A model generated the notes under the pieces. It had not been told where the DNA came from, made no database searches, and worked only from the letters and a program-made list of their open reading frames with translations. Shown piece by piece: positions 25,929-38,169 of a stretch of 64,000 nt of DNA. Positions within the stretch are counted from its first letter, which is position 1; every line of letters begins with the position of its first letter. This stretch comes from Prunella strophiata (Eukaryota; Chordata; Aves; Passeriformes; Prunellidae). The stretch is taken from the NCBI GenBank assembly GCA_036583965.1, contig JAZBQD010000030.1, forward strand, positions 51,771,551 to 51,835,550. The letters are read 5' to 3'. The translations under genes were made by a program, and so were the position numbers.

Positions 25929-25960
25929 TGCTGGTAGAGGACATACGGCTGTACTCAGAC
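25929..25960 (-). CDS. FAM124A: FAM124A exon 2 (32-nt micro-exon)
   Basis: Seen: on the minus strand an acceptor TTGTCTTGCAG is followed by 32 nt and the donor A|GTGAGTAT. The exon gives 1 base to finish the split Gly codon from exon 1, ten codons reading SEYSRMSSTS, and 1 base (A) that joins GT of exon 3 to make Ser. The phase therefore matches both neighbours exactly. I recall human FAM124A having the very similar segment SDYSHLSSTSS between its GAETGG and ELSVE segments, which is what led me to look for this exon. It codes residues 20-31, a Ser/Thr-rich linker that could be phosphorylated (inference). It is too short for any open-frame search. Confidence 0.95.
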
Positions 25961-28900
25961 CTGCAAGACAAAGACTTTAATTAGGACGTATTAAATCTAA
26001 AAGAGATAATGAAAAAAATACCAAAGCTAACACACAGTGCTTATTGAAATAGTTTAATGCACATTAGCATTATTTTTGTGCTAATAGAACAACTGGAGCA
26101 GGTTCTGAACACTGCTTCAGAAAAACTGCCATCACATGTGAATTTTGAAAATAGGTAAGTAGAATGATTAAAGTAACTATGATTTTATCTAGGGGTTATT
26201 CTTGGTACCTAACTTTAGGTGTGAAAATAAAAGCTCAGAAGGCTCTCCATAAGGAAGAAATATGCATCTACACAACCTGCTTCAGACAGAGGTTAGAAGT
26301 AGAAGTTTACTAGACTTTGACTCAGCCCCTCTCCTTCCTCACTTTATGTCCTCTAAATGCTGCTTTGCAGACTGTGATTTTGGAGTTCTTTCTAAGAGAA
26401 CTCTATTTGATGAGCAGAATTGTTATAGTTCTACAGTCACAACTGTCACAGAAGGAAAAAAAATGAATGCCAAAATATAAACATTTAGATGACAAAGCTT
26501 TGTGCTTTAGTAGACCATTTTCCTCTTGAAGACATCTCAATAAAACTATACAGCCATTGGTTCTAGTTCACAGCATACTGGATTATCTGTGGGAAAGTCA
26601 GAGAAGTTGAGTGTTTTGAGCGACAGTGCAATTAATTTTTTAGCTGCAGATAACCCCAAACTCCTGAAAACTCCATTCTGAGCTGATTAAAACATAGCCT
26701 ATTTATGTCCTGAAGATTCAGAAATAATAAGGTAAAGCAAACATGCCATCACTTAATATTTAAGGGGGAAAAAAAATAATTTCCACTGCTGAGGCCCTAC
26801 CTATGACCTTTGAGTGCTTTGGGTTTGGAGTTCACAGCTACACAGCCTCTACTCTCACCCTTACTGGGTCCCCAAAACAGACCCCATGCACCAGAGCTCC
26901 CTGCCACCATAAACATATGGCTCATGTGCCCTGCAGTGCCCTGGAGAGGCAAAGTGCTGGGGGAGCCCTGATACAGCTCTTGGATTCAAGCCTAAATGCT
27001 TGCTTTATGTAATAGTTGCAGCAAGTTTGCAACATTGCTTTAAATTAAAGAAAACACATGAGCCTTGACTCTCAAGAGATGTGTGTGGGGAAGTAGACAC
27101 CATCTAAGCCTATTCTCAGGATAGATGAGGCTCTCTAGGCTCTCAGGCAACCAAGGGAATAAAGGATATCAGTCCCAGATATCTACAGTATCTGCTTTTG
27201 ATTTTAATGTAGACCTATCTCCGCAGAAGAAAAAAGCAATTACAGTTATCCCCATATTTCACAGCTTTGCACTCAGTACTCTGCAGATCAGGTGCCATCT
27301 TCTCATACTGGTTAGGTAAAAAGATGATGAGGAACTACCTCCAACTCTTGCCAATCCTGCTGGACTAGTGAAACATGACACAACCTGGATTTTTCACAAA
27401 ACTCATGAAAAGGATTCACCAATACCATCAAAGGATTCACCAATACAATCAAGTGCCATGAGGTTTTCATGGTTTTTGGAAAAGATCTGGGCAATGCTGG
27501 GGAAAGAGTTGCTGGAGGGAGTTTGCTGCTCTCCCTCCCTCACTCTTCTTTGCTAATCCTGTACCCCCAGCCACTTTGATAAGGCCAAGGAGCAAGGAAA
27601 CATCTTTGTCCCACTGGCAGGGACCACAGGTTTAGGTCATTAGCAGCCACTCTCAGGCACCCCACAAAGAGCTGCTCCACAGCGCCTCCATCAATCAAGT
27701 GCTACCCCTCAGCCAATCACCCCCAGAACCTCTATGTAGCTGGGAAGGGCAGGGGCAGTAATGACACTGTTGTCCTGAATGTGGGCTCACTGCCCCATGT
27801 GCAGCACCAATTTACACACCAAGGTGAGGTATTCCCATTTCTTTTGTCTAGCTTGTGCAAAGCAGGGAGCTGGTGTGGCCCACAACAGGCTGGCTCCCCA
27901 GTCATCAAAGCTCCACACCACTCATGCATTTTAGAAAGCAAAGAAATCAGGGCTCATTGGCTACCAGCCATACAGCTCTGCTACTGATCAGTATTCTGCC
28001 TTTGGCTGGCTACACCATTCTCTCACTTCCCATGCCAAGATCAGCCTGTCTCTTGAGTCAGTGAGTTTCCTGAGTCAGTGGACTGGGAGTCACTGGTCAC
28101 CATGTCCCCCAGTGAAATTGTTTTCTACCCAGTTTGAACTGACTTCAGCATAGTTGCTGAAATAGGTGGCTTTATTAAGTTTCTTCCTTATCTTGTGAGT
28201 TCTGCCAAATGTCCTTGTGCCCATGAATTCTGTGTTCTTTGTGCCCACTATCAGCAGCACATCCCTCTCCCCAAGCTTTGCTAACCTCCCCCTAACCTGA
28301 GACCACTGAAGCACATCGAGCCAGTAAAATTTATCAGGGCAATTCTACTGACTGATACATTTTAATTTATCTTTCTAAAGCCTGTACATCAACATGAGCA
28401 GAGAAGGAGACCTTCTTGTTCCTACTGCTGGGCAATGTACACACTGCTGCTCTGGCTCTGGGCAGGGACCAAGGGGAAGTGATGCCAGGGGCTGGCTAAG
28501 GTGCTATGCAGGCCATAAAACCACACAGTACTTTCAGCAGCAAGTCACATCAGTGTCACTTGGCACCATGTATATTGGAAAGGGTGTGAAAACTGTGTAA
28601 CATGTCATTCTTCATAAGCCTAGAGGCAAGCAATATACATCCAGCTGCCTCCAAGCAGCCCAAGCAAGAATTCATTTAGTCTGCACTTCTGTTTGAACAC
28701 AGCCTGGGGCTGTCCTTCAATGTATCTGTGTTCAGCAGTTGGCAGTTAATTCAAAATGAATCTGCACTGCTTGTATTTCGGATGGAAGCGAGACAACATT
28801 TCGCCTTTTGCTTACTGCAAGTTGGAACAGTATTCTATTACTTCACACTGTTATTTTATTATCCCAAAGTGCTGCAGGCACATTATAGGACATGGAGAAC

Positions 28901-31900
28901 TAATGAGTCCTGAACTTAGGGAGTAGCAGTCTATGTACATGCAGGACTTGAAAAATGAAACAAGAGGGAAAAAAAAGATGGGGGGTGAGAAAGAGGAGAC
29001 AGCAGTGTGCTTGGAGACTAATTGCACAGACACATTTTAATAGGCTTTAGAATTGTATTGCAGGAGCTTTTTTGTAGTTCTAATGTGGTTCAAGCTAATA
29101 CTTAATTCATGTTTGTTGCACAACTGACATCCACAAATTAAAAAAAGGGTAATTAGGCTCAAAGGCTTATGTCAACCTCAGATACCGAAATGAGGGCTGT
29201 ACCCTCCCTAAGGTCCCTCTACTATCAATGAAAAGACAGGTCTGAAGTATCTCTCCCTAGCTGTTGCCTAGACAAGAAGTCCTAGAGAAACCACAATTCT
29301 AATGTAGAAAAAACCACATTTATAACGAAGAACCCTAGACTGTGTGTCTAAAACCAAATGAGATGAATATGAGTCTCTCTGTGTGCTCTCAGGGACAACC
29401 TGAATCACCTTTTCTTCTCCCTCCAGCTTCTTTCTTTGTCTTGAATCTAGTCTTTGGGAACAAAAAAAAAACCCCAAAAAACAGTGCTAGCAAAATCATT
29501 ATTGTTTTCAAAATATTAGAAGAAACCATTCATATTCATGGCATGCATTGGTAAGTGGCTTATAATTTTTTTTTTTTTCCTTTACAGTCATCTATTTAGG
29601 ACACTAAATTCTGAAGTTAGTATAAGTCTTTTAAGCTTTTTAGACTGGCACACACAACATTCCCTTTGACAAAATAATGCATTAGAAAAATCAAGTACTG
29701 AAATAAACATCTCCTGGGGCATACAGCCTCGGTGGACATCAAGTGACTGTGTTCCTTTCTGTTCTTTTCATTCCTGTTTTAAACATCCTGAGTATTGGCT
29801 TCTATAATTTCCCTTGGAAGAGGATTTTCCCAATAGGATAACTCAAGAGTAAAGCACTCATGTGCTTTAATTGTGACACCTGGGACCACACTGGGGCTCA
29901 GAGGTTCCAGGTCTATTACATGGTCTTGCAGCAAGCTATTTCCTCTGATAGATGTTAGATTATAGATAAAATGAAAAAAACATCCATGACAGAAAGTGAA
30001 CAAATAGAGGACTGTTCCCTTTATAGGCACATAATGAGAAGAAAAATTATCAAACAGGGTATTGAAACGGTGTGAGGTACTGAAAAGGAAGGCTTATAGC
30101 TCAAAGACACATCAGTCTGCAAAGAATGTGAGCTCAATGGTCAGCCCACCAGCAAAGAGGAGCTGAGAAGATGTCAAGAGACATTAAAATAGGAATGTAG
30201 AAGCTTGTGATAAAGGTGGGACCTCAGTTCCCATTACCACTATTGAAGGATCAGACTTGTGCATTATTAGACATGGCAAGAGCATCAGAATCACAAAAGA
30301 TATTGAACAATCCTCTGAGATCTATGTGCACCTCTCACTGCTGATTAGTGATACAGAAGCTCAAAATATCCAAGAGAGGGAAGCATTCCACTGAATACCA
30401 GCAAGAAGCTGCTAGTGCAAGTTGCAGTTGCTGAATGTTGTACCTAAAACCACTGTAAGCCTGTTTCTCTGGGTAAGAACATGGCCTCTTTCACAGCTCT
30501 GGCTCACACAAGCAAAGCAGCTCCTGCAGCATCACAGGGTGCTTGGGTTCCTTGGGCACACTGACCAGCTGTGGCACAGCCCCACCTCAGCACAGCTACA
30601 GCACTGACAGCTGCAGCCATAAACAAACAGTCCCAAGGGAGCTGCCTGGGAGCCAGGCCAAGTGCTGTGAAACAGTCTGCACCTGTACCAGTAAAACCTC
30701 TCGCCTTCCAAAACATCCTGGCAAGTGGTCTGCTGGGAATGACCCCTGAACCATGGCAAGTGTGGCAAAACAAGTTCCTGGCCCATGATAAAACATACAC
30801 AGGAAGATATGGGAGGACAGCTGGATGGCCCCATTCAAACTGATGCCATCAAACCATTTTAAGGATTCAACAATATGGACAACTCTGTCCTGTGCTCAGG
30901 GACACCCCTACGTGCTGTTTAATGCACTGGCATGGCTGGGACCAAGGTCTCTGAGCTTTGCAACATCCCCAAAGGCAGCCTGCTGTGTAAAACAAACACA
31001 TCTCAAATAATTCCAACATAATACTCTACCTCAATATGCCCACAGTCTCCATTGCAAGGGCTCCTTAATCCCACTCCCCAAAATGAAACAGTGGAAAGTT
31101 CCCAATCTCTCCTGCTCTCTGCATCCTTTGCTAGGACCAGTGGAATGGAACCTGCTGCATTCATATTTCCCACGCCTTCTCTATCTAGACTTCTGGCACA
31201 TTTCACTTGTTTCATATCAAGTACTGTATTTAACAGCTTCTTTTCCTTCCCTCCCTCAGAAAATGTTCCACAGGGAACACAGGAGTATTTTATAGCAGAT
31301 AAAGTCCCAGGCATGAATTAGAAGATTTGGCTTTATAGCTCTGTCTTGGGTTTCTTATCATCAAATTCCTGCAGGTCAGATTACAATTTGATTCACTATT
31401 ACCAGTCCAGCACAAATCTGTTACCCTCATGGTACTTGTGCAGTCAAGATGACTGAAATTGAATTACTCACAGCAACTTGTCTCTAAACTCCTTGCTCTA
31501 GATTTCTAGGAAAGTGACAAAGACAGATGATGGATTCCCATTGGGCAGCTCTACACTCCAGAGCTTATTACCAACAGCAATGTTTGAGACCTCACGCTGA
31601 GAGACACCATTGTTGTATAAGGTTTGAAAAGTTGTTTGTCATCTTCCAAAAGGCACCTGATGAGGCAGGACCACCCTGTGCTTTAGTGAGCACACCTGGC
31701 TGCACACCCTGCTCACCACTCCCTCGCAGAGCACTCCCAGAGGGACACATCAGGTGGCATGTGTTCAGGCCAGGGGCTGACTTATAATCATGAGGTCCTG
31801 GTTCTCTTAATTAACCACAGAAGAAGCCTGATTTATACCAAACATCAAACCTTCACACAGCTACATTTAGCTGAGGTGAATGTCGCTGCTTGCTGGGACC

Positions 31901-34900
31901 TAAAAATTACAGGGTATCGGCACAGAGCTGATGGCCTCCAGAATGTGACCTAAAGTCTGCTCCAACCTTGCTGTCCCTGCCTTGCTCCAGTGCCTGGCAC
32001 TCTCAGGTCTGCCTGCCCTGATGCTCAACCAAACAGCTTTGCTTCACTGAGTAAATCTGGTTGGAAATGGTGCCTCAACCCCAGTTTGTGACAAACAGCT
32101 CAACTTCACATTATTCGAATGTCAAATCAGAGACAACTTGAGTATCATGACATATCTGGACTGATGGGTCTATACATGAAGTGAAAGTTTCAGCAAAAAA
32201 CCCAGAGCAAAACAGCCCCAAAAAGCAAAACAAAAGAAGCCCCAAGATAAAAATAGGCCTTAAAACAGCTTTCAGCATCAGTGGTTTGTGTTCCTGAGAA
32301 TTTCTCATAGATGGATGAAATACATGACAAGAGACTGATGTGTCAGTTTGAAGGACTGCCATACAAAGTCCTACATGATGAATTCCTTAAAGCCAGAAAC
32401 ATGAGACATGAAAGCAACCTCTCGCCCCAATAAAGCATTAAACTATTCATTTGATCATTTAAGTGACCCATTCTGACTGAGGACTACACATGGATTACAG
32501 TGTTCTTGATATTTTACCTCTAAGTGGGGTACAACACTTTAAATATATATATATAGGCTGCCTCATCTTCTATTAACAAGTATGTTTTCTGCTTTAGAAT
32601 CTCACACCTTTTACTGAACTGCAACAATTAAAGACAGGTTTTTGATCTTCTTAGGAGATTAGTTAACAGAGGCTCAAATAATTTGTGATTTGACCAGGAT
32701 CACACTTGCAACTAGGAAGAGCCATAAGGAAAACCAACAAACAAGTAAAGCACACTCCAAAAATGAACATAATCTCTGCAAAATTATTTTGAGGAATGAG
32801 AGACAGGAGAAAATGTAAAGGAGGCAACAAGCACCATGAAAATTAATTGTAACCAAACAGCACTGGATTTTGCTAAATATATGTTACAAATAGCTGCTGC
32901 ATGGTACAGTGTCATAAACTTAAAACATCCCTTGTTTCTCTGTTTTGCAATGGATTTCTCTATATCTTGTTGAACTGTTTTGTTGCAGTTGCCTACTACC
33001 AAAAAATACTATAACTATCCTTCCTAAAATTAATCAAATACTCAACAATTTTCTACTGTTTAATTCAGTTTGCATCATCAATGTTTACATTATAAACTTA
33101 TGACACAAAAAACCTCCCCACCTCCTCCACACCTTCAGCAATGTCTCCCCACTTTCTCTAAAAAGTTATAATTTATATGAAATACAAGTGGGTAAGTTGC
33201 AAATTCAAATACAAGTTATAACTTCTCAAAACTTTAAATAACTTTAAAGTGAGAAAAAAAATTATGTGTTTAGGCAAACTTTGAGACAATCAGTAAGCTA
33301 ATGATTAAAGTGTGAACCTTTTCAGACATGGGCTCTTACAGCTGTCTAAGTGAACAAGGTAACTTCTGCTGGGAAATGTCATGGATGTTGAAATGTTTAG
33401 AACATTGATGTTTAGAACTGAGAAACTACCTGGTTTTCCACATTCACTTGGGATATCAGTCCTGAATGCAGTGAATTAAGCTGATGCTTTGTCCTGGATA
33501 CAGTGGTAGCCAATCTGTATCATTGCCTCAAAATCAGGCATGCCTAACACCTTCCAAAATTGTCTTAGTTTGTCATCTTTGCTCTGCTGTTCAAAGACAG
33601 TGAAATAACAGCATTTGCATGGCTTGATGAAGAAATGTTAAAATTAATATTTCTACAATTCATTTTAAGTAACTGTTATTTTTCTCACTTTTTTGCTTTT
33701 CTTTGCTATTCAACTACAGCTCTGTAAACGCATACATTTCTCCTCTCTTCAATCTTTCTTCCACTTGTTTTTCCTCTCTGTTTTATTTCTAATAAAAGAC
33801 CAAAGAAAGACTATTTTATTCTTCCTAAAATGTCAGGTTTTATAGTAGAAATCCACTACTGAAACTATTACCAGAGAAAGCTCTGTGTCCCATACTTCTG
33901 AACTAAAAGTTTTCAGTAGCAGATGAAATAAAGTTCTTATAGTAAAAACTCCCAAAATATGTTTCCTGAGAAGATACAACTTGTACAGGCAAAGTCTTTC
34001 AGATCAAGGATGGTTGAACTATTTCAAATCTCATTAATAAACAGCCAATATAAACTAATTGGCTTATACGTTCCATACCCTTTATTTAGGTACTTGACAA
34101 CACCAGCTCAATCCATTCTTATTGGATTCAGGAACTCCAAATATGCTATTTTTGTTCAGCAGACTCTTTGCCAACCCTATTTACCAAGGCAAATGCAGTA
34201 AGAGGAACATATTTTCTAAAGGATTAGGAAAATGAAGGGTTTGAATTGTAATTGATCTTGCCTTTAGCAGAGAGTTTTGCCTGCTTTTGTAGCTGGCAGC
34301 CACAACAAAACCTTAAGCAACATATGCCCTGTGGAGTACTTGATGTGTTCAATTTGTTAGCTGCTCTAAGCAGCTTCAGCAGCCGCGGCTCCGTGTAAGA
34401 GCTCACACATCATTACGTGCCATCACTGGGATGACAAGGGCGTGCAGTGCCTGCAGTTACTACAGTCACTATCCACTATTGTTCCCTGAGTGACAGAAAG
34501 CGACCACTCCATGCAAAACCGGGACTGAGTCACTCTGACAGTTGTTCCTCCTTATTCTTTCAGAGGACGACTGCTGAAGCTCAGAATAGTTAATTTTTTT
34601 TTTTTTTTCTTTTTTACCATTGAGTAATTGGAGAGAAAGGAATACAGTTCAATTTAGCAATAGCTGTGATGGGACTGAGACAAAGCAAATAGCAGATCTT
34701 CTGGTAACAGGGAAAAGCAAGTGCTGTGAACAGTTGGTTTGGTGAGAAAGCTGAAATATAAACATTGTGAAAGAGACATACGCAACGTGTTTATCAGAAT
34801 TAAATAGCTGCTAAACAAAACTAAAAATAATAATTGAAATGCAGAGACCCATTGCTTTTCAAAACAAACATCAGTGCAAAGCACTGCAGTTATTAATTGC

Positions 34901-36562
34901 CATATGTCATTGTTCAAATTCCTCAGACAGCCTCTTCCACCAACCTGTACTTTCCAGTGTCACACGTGGGACAGAGACACTTCATAAAATCATCAGCTTT
35001 AGCATCCTCATCAACACCAGACACAAGCAGCTGCCACACTGGTCCATGAGGTCTAAAGGCTAATGTCACCAGCTGGGTCAAATCCTTCCAAGAGCCTGTC
35101 TCAAGGAAACCCAGGCTTTTTCCATTCCAGATAAACACAGCAAATTAAGAGTGACTTGACCAATCAAGGGGTTTTTGAGCTTTGAACCAGGCATGAGTTC
35201 ACTGATTACTTTGTCTTCCTTTTACCCACATCCCTAATGGGGACTAAACTATATCTGGAAAAGAAGCCTGGATTTTTTTCCTTTGAGCTTATGTCACATA
35301 AAATATTCTAAAGCTTTTACTGCTAGGTGTGCCTACAATACAAGGTGATGGGAAAAGTCCTTAATTTCTCAGACTACAGAAGAGATTAAAAATTTATTTG
35401 AATTACTAGCTGGATGCGTGAAAAAGATTACCATATGCCATTTTCACCTTTTAGATTTTTATTTGTAATATTGCTATTTCAGTTTTGGTGTGGTGCACCT
35501 GACACCACTGTGCAAAGAATTAGCTTTACAGTTTTGCAAGAGTCAGACTAGAGGCCAAAGGAGATGCACCAGGCAAGGAGCTTGGAGAGAAATAGCTGGA
35601 GGAGCAAGGAGTGAGGAGAAGAAGAGTCGGGAAAGAGCAGCCTTAGCAGGAGAATGCAACCTCCTTCTGCCCTTCTGGAGCCAGAGGAGGAGCAAAGGCT
35701 CACTGCCGTTCCTGACAAGATCCTAAGGCAGCAGCAAGTAGGACAGGCTTGAAAGCACTTCCCTTTCTCTCCCACAGAGATGGGCTGAAGGTGCGAGCTG
35801 AATGGGAGATCCCATGGATCATCCTTGCAGCCCCATTAACTTAGGAGAAGTCATCTAGCTAGCAAGCACAGCACACCTCTGGCAGCAGAGTCATGAAGAA
35901 GCCAGGGGGAAAAAAGCCTCCCTGACTGAGATGACACTCCCAGCAAAGTTTACAGCAGTTCACAGGCTAGCATGGGGAGTTATCACAAGGAGAATAGTGA
36001 CAACAGCAACCCACTTTCAGGGTGCCTGCAAATCTAACTTGCTTTTGTAGAAGGCTCTCAATGGTCCTTCTGAGGAGTCAGCTCTTTCTGCCTGATGCTG
36101 TCCGGGTGTCTCTGCCAGAAGGAGAGGATAGGTCCTGGACACGCTGCCAGTCTATCCTCAGCCGCACTATCCCTGGGATACAGGATTGGTGCGGCACCAA
36201 GCCCTGACCAGCGCGACTGCAGCCCGCGGAGCCAGTCACGGTGTGCTTTGCAGCTCAAACTCAAAGCCCACAGCCACGATTCACCTCTCCGTGAATTCCT
36301 CCCCGTGGGCAGCAGGAGGACGCTGGGGGCGGCTTCACCGAAGGGGAACGCGAACTCCCCGGGGCAGTCGCAGCAGGGTGATACCTCCCGGGGATCACAC
36401 CGGACGAGTCCCAGGCGGGCAGGAAAGGAAAGCAAGGCAAAGCAGGGAGACTCGACGCTGAGCGGGATGCTGCCGGAGGGAAGCTGTGCCCGGGACACGC
36501 AGCCGCCGCCCCAGCCCCGCCGCAACAAGTGCAGCCGGGCCGGGAGAGCCGCCCGCACTCAC
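25961..36562 (-). other. FAM124A: FAM124A intron 1
   Basis: A 10.6-kb intron between the exon 1 donor (GGCGG|GTGAGT) and the exon 2 acceptor. It contains a 21-bp tandem duplication at 27.4 kb, paired AP-1-like sites at 28.05 kb, a short protein-like open frame at 34.92-35.14 kb and a small CpG-bearing patch near 34.4-34.6 kb. I see no transposon that I can name with confidence in it. Confidence 0.9.
27409..27450. repeat. 21-bp tandem duplication
   Basis: Two adjacent 21-bp copies beginning AAAGGATTCACCAATAC differ at one base. It is a recent-looking local duplication in intron 1. Confidence 0.95.
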
Positions 36563-36915
36563 CCGCCCGTCTCCGCTCCCGAGTCCGCGCACTCCTCCTC
36601 GCCGCCGGGCTGCTTCTCCATGGCGCCCAGGGGCTGCGGGCTCCGCCGCCTCTGCCGCCCGCCGTGCGCCACACAGAGCAGCGACAGCGAGAGTGGCGGC
36701 AGAGAACAGCGAGAGCAGCAGGGAGAGCAGCACGGAGAGCAGCGAGCGCAGCGCTGCCTCGGGCGGCCCGGCCCCCGCCCCGCGCCGGGGGAGGCACCGC
36801 CCGCCGCGGGCACAGCCTGCGCTCCGCGCTGGGACACCCGGCACGAGTGCTGGCTCGGAAACTGCCCTCAGCACCTCCACCGCGGCGCTCCGGTGTGCCC
36901 CTGGGCTAGAGGTGC
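36170..36915 (-). promoter_or_regulatory. FAM124A: CpG island promoter of FAM124A
   Basis: This block is strongly GC-rich with dense CpG, unlike the AT-rich DNA on both sides, and encloses FAM124A exon 1 with its first splice donor. GC-box cores (CCGCCC on the plus strand) occur near 36775-36781 and 36797-36804, about 155-185 bp upstream of the start codon. No convincing TATA box is placed upstream of the ATG, which fits a CpG-island promoter. The transcription start site cannot be fixed from sequence alone. The repeated GAGAGCAGC-like units at about 36.69-36.75 kb lie in the probable 5' UTR or proximal promoter. Confidence 0.85.
36563..36621 (-). CDS. FAM124A: FAM124A exon 1 (start codon)
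   Basis: Seen: the minus strand reads GGCGCCATGGAGAAGC, a strong Kozak context, and encodes MEKQPGGEEECADSGAETG plus two bases of a Gly codon before the donor GTGAGT. I recall the human protein opening with an equally acidic, Gly-rich segment that shares CVDSGAETGG-like text, so start and gene identity support each other. Phase 2 at the donor is completed by the first G of exon 2. The reading frame is open further upstream to 36837 but contains no in-frame ATG, so 36621 is the natural start. The N-terminus is acidic, with no signal peptide, which fits an intracellular protein. Confidence 0.95.
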
Positions 36916-37387
36916 AGCGCCCCATAGTCCAGTGGAAGTTTAGAGAGACTGTGGGATGTGCGGACGTTCTCGTTATCCATCCGGGCTTGGAACATCCGCT
37001 GTTACAGCCTTTTATTTGAAGGCTTTCACTGTGCTGAGCTTTCTCTAGCCTCCCTCAGTGCTGCCTGGCACTTGTTCATTACATCGAATACAATAACTTT
37101 GAAATTACACACAGGAACGGGCAAGGGGTGGTTTCCAATTTGATGAGAATTTCTGTAATGATGCAGAAGGAGCACTAGAAGCATTTTGAATGCTGCCTGT
37201 GAGGAAATGCTGATGCAGAAAAGCTGAGTGGTAGTGTCTATAAAGTGAGAGTGAAGGGAAAAGTTGTGGGTGTGCTCCTGTTGTCTATTCATTTTGTATT
37301 TGGAAGTGAACACAAATATCTTTTGCCATCACTTACAGAAATACAAATATCCCCCCCATGCAGGTGTGAACCAAGACCTCGCCCAGC

Positions 37388-37388
<1 letters not shown>

Positions 37389-37434
<46 letters not shown>
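37389..37434. repeat. Poly(A) tract, 46 nt
   Basis: Uninterrupted A run on the plus strand, preceded by CCTCGCCCAGCC, between the FAM124A promoter and the LTR at 37.57 kb. No retroposed gene is recognised beside it. Confidence 0.97.
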
Positions 37435-37438
<4 letters not shown>

Positions 37439-37569
37439 CCCTTTCATCCACAGAGTGCCATTCAGTCTGTAGCAGATTTTACAAGAGGAGGGGGCAGAAC
37501 TGATTTGTTAGCTCTGCTCTCTAACCTGGGACACCAGCTCTTTGTCTCTTCTGAATCAGTCAAGGTTCA

Positions 37570-37957
37570 TGTGGGAGGTAGTGCTGAAGGTAATTTCACC
37601 CCCTAAAGAGTTGCAGCTGTTCTGATTACTAAGATTTGGAACAGGTGTGCCCTTAATAGGGCACAGGTACCTCCAATGACATTGAGTAGTATAAAAGGAG
37701 GGACCAAGAAGCTAGAAGGAGACAGAATTCAGTTAGCAGTCCTGTGGTGAAGAAGGAGGGTGGAGTCTGCACTGCTAGGAACAGAACTTGTGAAAAGGTG
37801 TGGACTTTTTATGGCAAGATAACATTTCAGAGCTTGCTAATATAACTAGTAACTTTATCTGTGTTGATAATGACAGGTTCAAGCACAGAACTGGGATGGG
37901 GTGCTCTGTGCTCCCCACAACGTAGATTTTGTGGGACAATCAAATCTACCCCGTAAC
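37570..37957 (+). mobile_element. Candidate ERV LTR with TATA box
   Basis: Seen: AGAGTTGCAGCTGTTCTGAT, then CAGGTGTGCCCTTAATAGGG, GCACAGGTACCTCC, a TATAAAAGG box at 37690-37698, and a 3' part with TTTGTGGGACAATCAAATCT just before ACCCCGTAAC. This order (U3 motifs, TATA, R/U5-like tail) resembles an ERVL-type LTR that I recall from passerine genomes. A TGGAGGCTCC sequence starts at 37958, where a primer-binding site would begin. No viral coding region follows, and T/A-rich sequence begins by 38.1 kb. The exact ends are estimates and the family is from memory. Its transcription would run away from FAM124A. Confidence 0.5.
37690..37696 (+). promoter_or_regulatory. TATA box of the candidate LTR
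   Basis: TATAAAA followed by GGAGGGACC, placed mid-element as expected for an LTR U3/R boundary. Its activity today is unknown. Confidence 0.5.
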
Positions 37958-38169
37958 TGGAGGCTCCTTCCTTTAATATTTTGTGGAAGATGCTTTGGTG
38001 AGTTGGAATTTTCTTTTGGAAAATCTGTAATAATCACCAGATTTCTATCAGCTTCAGGCTCTTGGAGAAATTGGTCAACAGTCAAAAAAAAAAAGGGTTT
38101 TTTTTTAATAAAAAATTATTTTCTTATACTTTTTTTAAATTTATGTCTTACAAGAAAGAAGAAAAATAA

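Noticed and set aside
36095..36943. 282-codon ATG-initiated open frame on the plus strand
   Set aside because: It lies antisense across the FAM124A CpG island and first exon. GC-rich DNA has few stop codons, its composition is Arg/Pro/Ser/Ala-rich, and it shows no domain.
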